Below, in pieces: positions 33,122 through 35,796 of a DNA stretch of 35,796 nucleotides. Both the position numbers and the translations under genes were made by a program. Below the pieces are notes generated by a model, which saw nothing but the letters and a program-made list of their open reading frames with translations, was not told where the DNA came from and did not search any database. Position 1 is the first letter of the stretch, and the number at the start of each line of letters is the position of its first letter. Source of the DNA: Clostridiales bacterium (GTDB taxonomy: Bacteria; Bacillota; Clostridia; Lachnospirales; Lachnospiraceae); the NCBI GenBank assembly GCA_029007845.1, contig JAQXIP010000007.1, forward strand, positions 1-35,796, written 5' to 3'.

Positions 33122-34264
33122 ATGACAATCTATGTTGTAAAATCCGGTGATACGCTCTATTCGATCAGCCGGGAATATATGACAACGCCCTCCGAACTGA
33201 TCCGTTTAAATGGATTGACGAATCCGGAAAATCTGGTAGCAGGGCAGGCACTGGTGCTTCCTCCCCCACCGGACTTTGACCCGTCCACACTTCCCCTTCT
33301 GGCGGTAAACGGCTATTCCTACCCCTATATCGAATCCGAAGTACTGCAAAAAACCATCCCTTACCTGACTTCTCTTACTTTGTTCACCTATGGATTTACC
33401 CCTGATGGGGACATTGTTGTTCTGGATGATGAGAAGGCGCTGTCCACGCTTTCGGATAGCGATGTGAAACCGGTTCTTTTGTTTTCCTCTTATACCGAAC
33501 AGGGCACCTTCAGCAATGAGCTTTCTTCTATCCTGCTCAATAATGAATCGCTTCAGGATCTGGTTTTAGAACGTCTGCTGGCCATCATGGAGGAAAAAGG
33601 CTACTATGCACTGGATGTAGACTTTGAATATGTCTTTCCATCTGACAAGGATGCTTATGTTGCATTTTTATTAAGGGCAACTACCTTCATGAATGAGGCA
33701 GGGCATCCCGTCTATGCCGCCCTTGCGCCCAAAACCAGTGCCGACCAGCCGGGTCTTCTCTACGAATCCCACGACTATTTTGCCATCGGAAGGGTGGTAA
33801 ACAAAGTAATCCTTATGACGTATGAATGGGGATACCGCTATTCTGCCCCTATGCCAACTGCCCCCTTAAACAAAGTAAAGCAGGTTCTTGACTATGCCAT
33901 AACCGAGATTCCTCCTGACAAAATCCTTATGGGTATTCCAAATTACGGATATCAATGGAAACTCCCCTATGTTCAGGGAACACCGGCTTCTTCGATTGGA
34001 AATGTGGCTGCTGTGGAACTGGCTGCCCGGTATCATGCCGAGATTCTATTTGACGAGACTGCCATGGTTCCCTATTTTTATTACACCGACGAGAATTTTC
34101 AGGAATATGTGGTGTGGTTTGAAGATGCCAGAAGCATCCAGGCAAAACTAAAGACAGCTCTTGATTATGGCTTTTACGGAGTAAGCTACTGGACCGTGAT
34201 GCGGTTCTTTCCGGAAAACTGGGCCGTTCTCTCCCAAATGGTCCAGACCTTGAAAATTCCTTGA
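33122..34264 (+). CDS. LysM and glycoside hydrolase family 18 protein (YaaH/SleL-like)
   Basis: A 380-aa protein with one LysM domain at residues 1-48 (YVVKSGDTLYSISREYMT, LIRLNGLTNPENL) and a GH18 catalytic domain at about 60-375. The catalytic DxDxE motif is YYALDVDFEYV. TYEWGYRYSAPMPTAPLNKV and GIPNYGYQW are also typical of the YaaH/SleL spore-cortex lytic enzymes. It has no signal peptide, as expected for a spore-coat protein made in the mother cell. The ribosome site (AAAGGTG) is about 13 bases from the ATG and weak. Copy D of the palindromic element lies directly upstream. Confidence 0.9.
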   Translation: MTIYVVKSGDTLYSISREYMTTPSELIRLNGLTNPENLVAGQALVLPPPPDFDPSTLPLLAVNGYSYPYIESEVLQKTIPYLTSLTLFTYGFTPDGDIVVLDDEKALSTLSDSDVKPVLLFSSYTEQGTFSNELSSILLNNESLQDLVLERLLAIMEEKGYYALDVDFEYVFPSDKDAYVAFLLRATTFMNEAGHPVYAALAPKTSADQPGLLYESHDYFAIGRVVNKVILMTYEWGYRYSAPMPTAPLNKVKQVLDYAITEIPPDKILMGIPNYGYQWKLPYVQGTPASSIGNVAAVELAARYHAEILFDETAMVPYFYYTDENFQEYVVWFEDARSIQAKLKTALDYGFYGVSYWTVMRFFPENWAVLSQMVQTLKIP

Positions 34265-34360
34265 CTTTCTTGTTGTTAAGAGATAACATTTTAATGATGT
34301 GCTGCGTGTATCGAACCGATCAGACGTACACAAAAATAGATAACAAGGAGGCATACTAGA

Positions 34361-35719
34361 ATGACGCAGGAAAACATTCCAGTGGAAGAACTGTTGGAGC
34401 TTGTGAATGCCAAGCAGCTTCGAAAAATAAAGACCATTTTAAGTGAAATGAATGAAGTGGATGTTGCTTCGTTTATCGAACAGCTTGATTCTGAAAAAAT
34501 GATGGTTGTGTTCCGATTGCTTCCCAAAGATCTGGCCTCCGATGTATTTGCCTGTCTGCCAATCGAGAAACAAAAAGAAATCATTGACAGTACAGCAGAT
34601 GCGGAACTAACGACAATTATCGAAGATCTGTTCGTTGATGATATGGTGGATATGCTGGAGGAACTGCCTGCCACGGTAGTAAAGCGAATCCTGAAATCAG
34701 CCACACCTTCCACCCGCAAACTTATCAACCAGTTTTTAAATTATCCGGAAAACAGTGCCGGAAGTGTGATGACCGCAGAATATGTGGCATTAAAGAAAAA
34801 TATGACCGTTGAACAGGCCTTTGCCTATATCCGCAAAAACGGAGTGGACAAAGAAACCATCTACACCTGCTATGTTACGACTGCACAGCGCAAACTTGAA
34901 GGTGTTATTACATTAAAGGATCTCCTTATGAGCCCTTATGAAACGGTAATAGAAGACATTATGGACACCCATGTGATTCATGCCATGACTACGGATGACC
35001 AGGAGGAGATCTCCAAAACTTTTAACAAGTATGACCTTCTGGCACTTCCTGTCGTAGACCATGAGAACCGTCTGGTCGGCATTATTACGGTAGACGATGC
35101 GGTAGACGTTATGGAACAGGAGGCAACCGAAGACTTCGAGATTATGGCGGCCATGCTTCCAAGTGAAAAGCCGTACATGAAAACAAGCGTATTTACCCTT
35201 GCCAAGAACCGGATTCTCTGGCTTTTATTCCTCATGATCAGCAGTATGATTACCGGAAATATTCTTGGACATTATGAAGAAGCCATGGCAAAGGTAAGTA
35301 TTCTTGTCACCTTTGTGCCGATGCTTACCGGTACCGGAGGAAATGCGGGAAGCCAGGCAAGCACCATGATTATCCGTGGTATGACATTAGGAGATATCAC
35401 GCCCAAAGATATTTTCAGGGTACTGTGGAAAGAGCTTCGGGTCGGTATTATCTGCGGTGTCATCTTAAGTGCTGTGAACTTCATCCGTCTGGCCATTATG
35501 TATCCAGGCCAGGAATTAATCTGCCTCACCGTCGTAATCAGTCTTTTTGCAACCATCATTATGGCAAAATCGGTAGGTGCAATCCTTCCAATCATTGCGA
35601 AATGCCTGCATCTGGATCCTGCCATCATGGCAGCTCCGCTGATTTCCACCATAGTGGATGCATGTAGCCTGATTATCTACTTTAATGTAGCAACCGTTTT
35701 ATTGAATGCTTATCTTTAA
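34361..35719 (+). CDS. mgtE: Magnesium transporter MgtE
   Basis: A 452-aa Mg2+ channel. The cytoplasmic N domain (about 20-130) has acidic helices (DLASDVFACLPIEKQ, DDMVDMLEELP). A CBS pair follows (about 135-260), with SAGSVMTAEY and IITVDDAVDVM. About five membrane helices occupy 280-450, including PMLTGTGGNAGSQASTMIIRG, the pore-region signature. AAGGAGG lies nine bases before the ATG. Mg2+ binding by the N and CBS domains gates the pore in known homologues. The 96-bp upstream region is too short for a ykoK/M-box riboswitch. Confidence 0.96.
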   Translation: MTQENIPVEELLELVNAKQLRKIKTILSEMNEVDVASFIEQLDSEKMMVVFRLLPKDLASDVFACLPIEKQKEIIDSTADAELTTIIEDLFVDDMVDMLEELPATVVKRILKSATPSTRKLINQFLNYPENSAGSVMTAEYVALKKNMTVEQAFAYIRKNGVDKETIYTCYVTTAQRKLEGVITLKDLLMSPYETVIEDIMDTHVIHAMTTDDQEEISKTFNKYDLLALPVVDHENRLVGIITVDDAVDVMEQEATEDFEIMAAMLPSEKPYMKTSVFTLAKNRILWLLFLMISSMITGNILGHYEEAMAKVSILVTFVPMLTGTGGNAGSQASTMIIRGMTLGDITPKDIFRVLWKELRVGIICGVILSAVNFIRLAIMYPGQELICLTVVISLFATIIMAKSVGAILPIIAKCLHLDPAIMAAPLISTIVDACSLIIYFNVATVLLNAYL

Positions 35720-35729
35720 TCCGAATTAC

Positions 35730-35796
35730 GTAACAGTTCAGCCGTAACGAGCGCACAGCCGCCGAAAGCATGCTACTTGATATTCTGCTTGCTTCC
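35730..35796 (+). mobile_element. Internally deleted copy of the palindromic element, truncated by the window end, copy E
   Basis: It begins GTAACAGTTCAGCCGTAACG and follows the left arm for about 40 bases. It then jumps to sequence matching the right arm (TTGATATTCTGC, then GCTTCC), which corresponds to loss of about 115 bases from the middle, including the GCGAAAGC bulge. The remaining right arm lies beyond the window. The left flank is CGAATTAC (35722-35729). It starts 11 bp after the mgtE stop. Confidence 0.8.

Noticed and set aside
34265-34360. Possible Mg2+ riboswitch upstream of mgtE
   Set aside because: The gap is only 96 bp and shows no M-box-like stems.
1-35796. Phage, CRISPR or toxin-antitoxin system
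   Set aside because: No regularly spaced repeats, cas, integrase, structural phage or toxin genes are visible on either strand.

Overview
The window looks like chromosome of a spore-forming Lachnospiraceae-type Firmicute (class Clostridia). It has moderate-to-low GC, strong AGGAGG ribosome sites, sigma-A-type promoters, a complete spoIIAA-spoIIAB-sigF operon, and a block of large proteins that resemble the Lachnospiraceae families DUF5716/DUF5717 (recalled from memory, not searched). The genus cannot be fixed from the sequence. Nearly all genes are on the minus strand; the plus-strand genes are a metallophosphoesterase, a PLP aminotransferase, a LysM-GH18 protein and mgtE. I saw no tRNA, rRNA, CRISPR or phage genes.

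Layout. 0.3-5.8 kb: a secreted FecR-domain repeat protein, a secreted NHL-repeat protein and a chemoreceptor, in one minus-strand operon. 6.3-7.1 kb: a plus-strand metallophosphoesterase. 7.2-10.7 kb: a six-gene operon (XRE regulator, 4-TM protein, ABC ATPase, ABC permease, Nudix hydrolase, unknown protein) behind a promoter carrying tandem operator-like repeats. 10.8-16.6 kb: a tightly coupled operon of aldo/keto reductase, MBL-fold hydrolase, GAF-HD-GYP protein, CHASE2-class III cyclase and tcdA. 17.0-18.6 kb: the spoIIA operon. 18.6-20.2 kb: a 42-aa acidic microprotein and a zinc-ribbon/TPR membrane protein. 20.4-23.0 kb: valS with a short promoter-terminator leader. 23.2-30.0 kb: a four-gene block of a coiled-coil membrane protein, an unknown helical protein, an Hsp70-like DUF5716 protein and a 1,178-aa DUF5717 protein. 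30.2-35.7 kb: aminotransferase, purA, LysM-GH18 protein and mgtE.

The most striking non-gene feature is an interspersed family of long palindromic elements. Three complete copies are each exactly 216 bp (5941-6156, 16716-16931, 32863-33078). A half copy lies at 97-213 and an internally deleted copy runs off the right end at 35730. The full copies begin GTAAC and end GTTAC and are bounded by 8-bp direct repeats (8/8, 7/8 and 6/8 identical). This is the pattern expected of a non-autonomous derivative of an IS66-type transposon. The two arms covary between copies, and each copy keeps a small GCGAAAGC hairpin as an asymmetric bulge.

The stretches longer than 300 bp without a gene (1-316, 5808-6256, 16620-16963, 32717-33121) are accounted for mainly by these elements plus a promoter or terminator. 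Positions 1-96 are AT-rich and show nothing recognisable.
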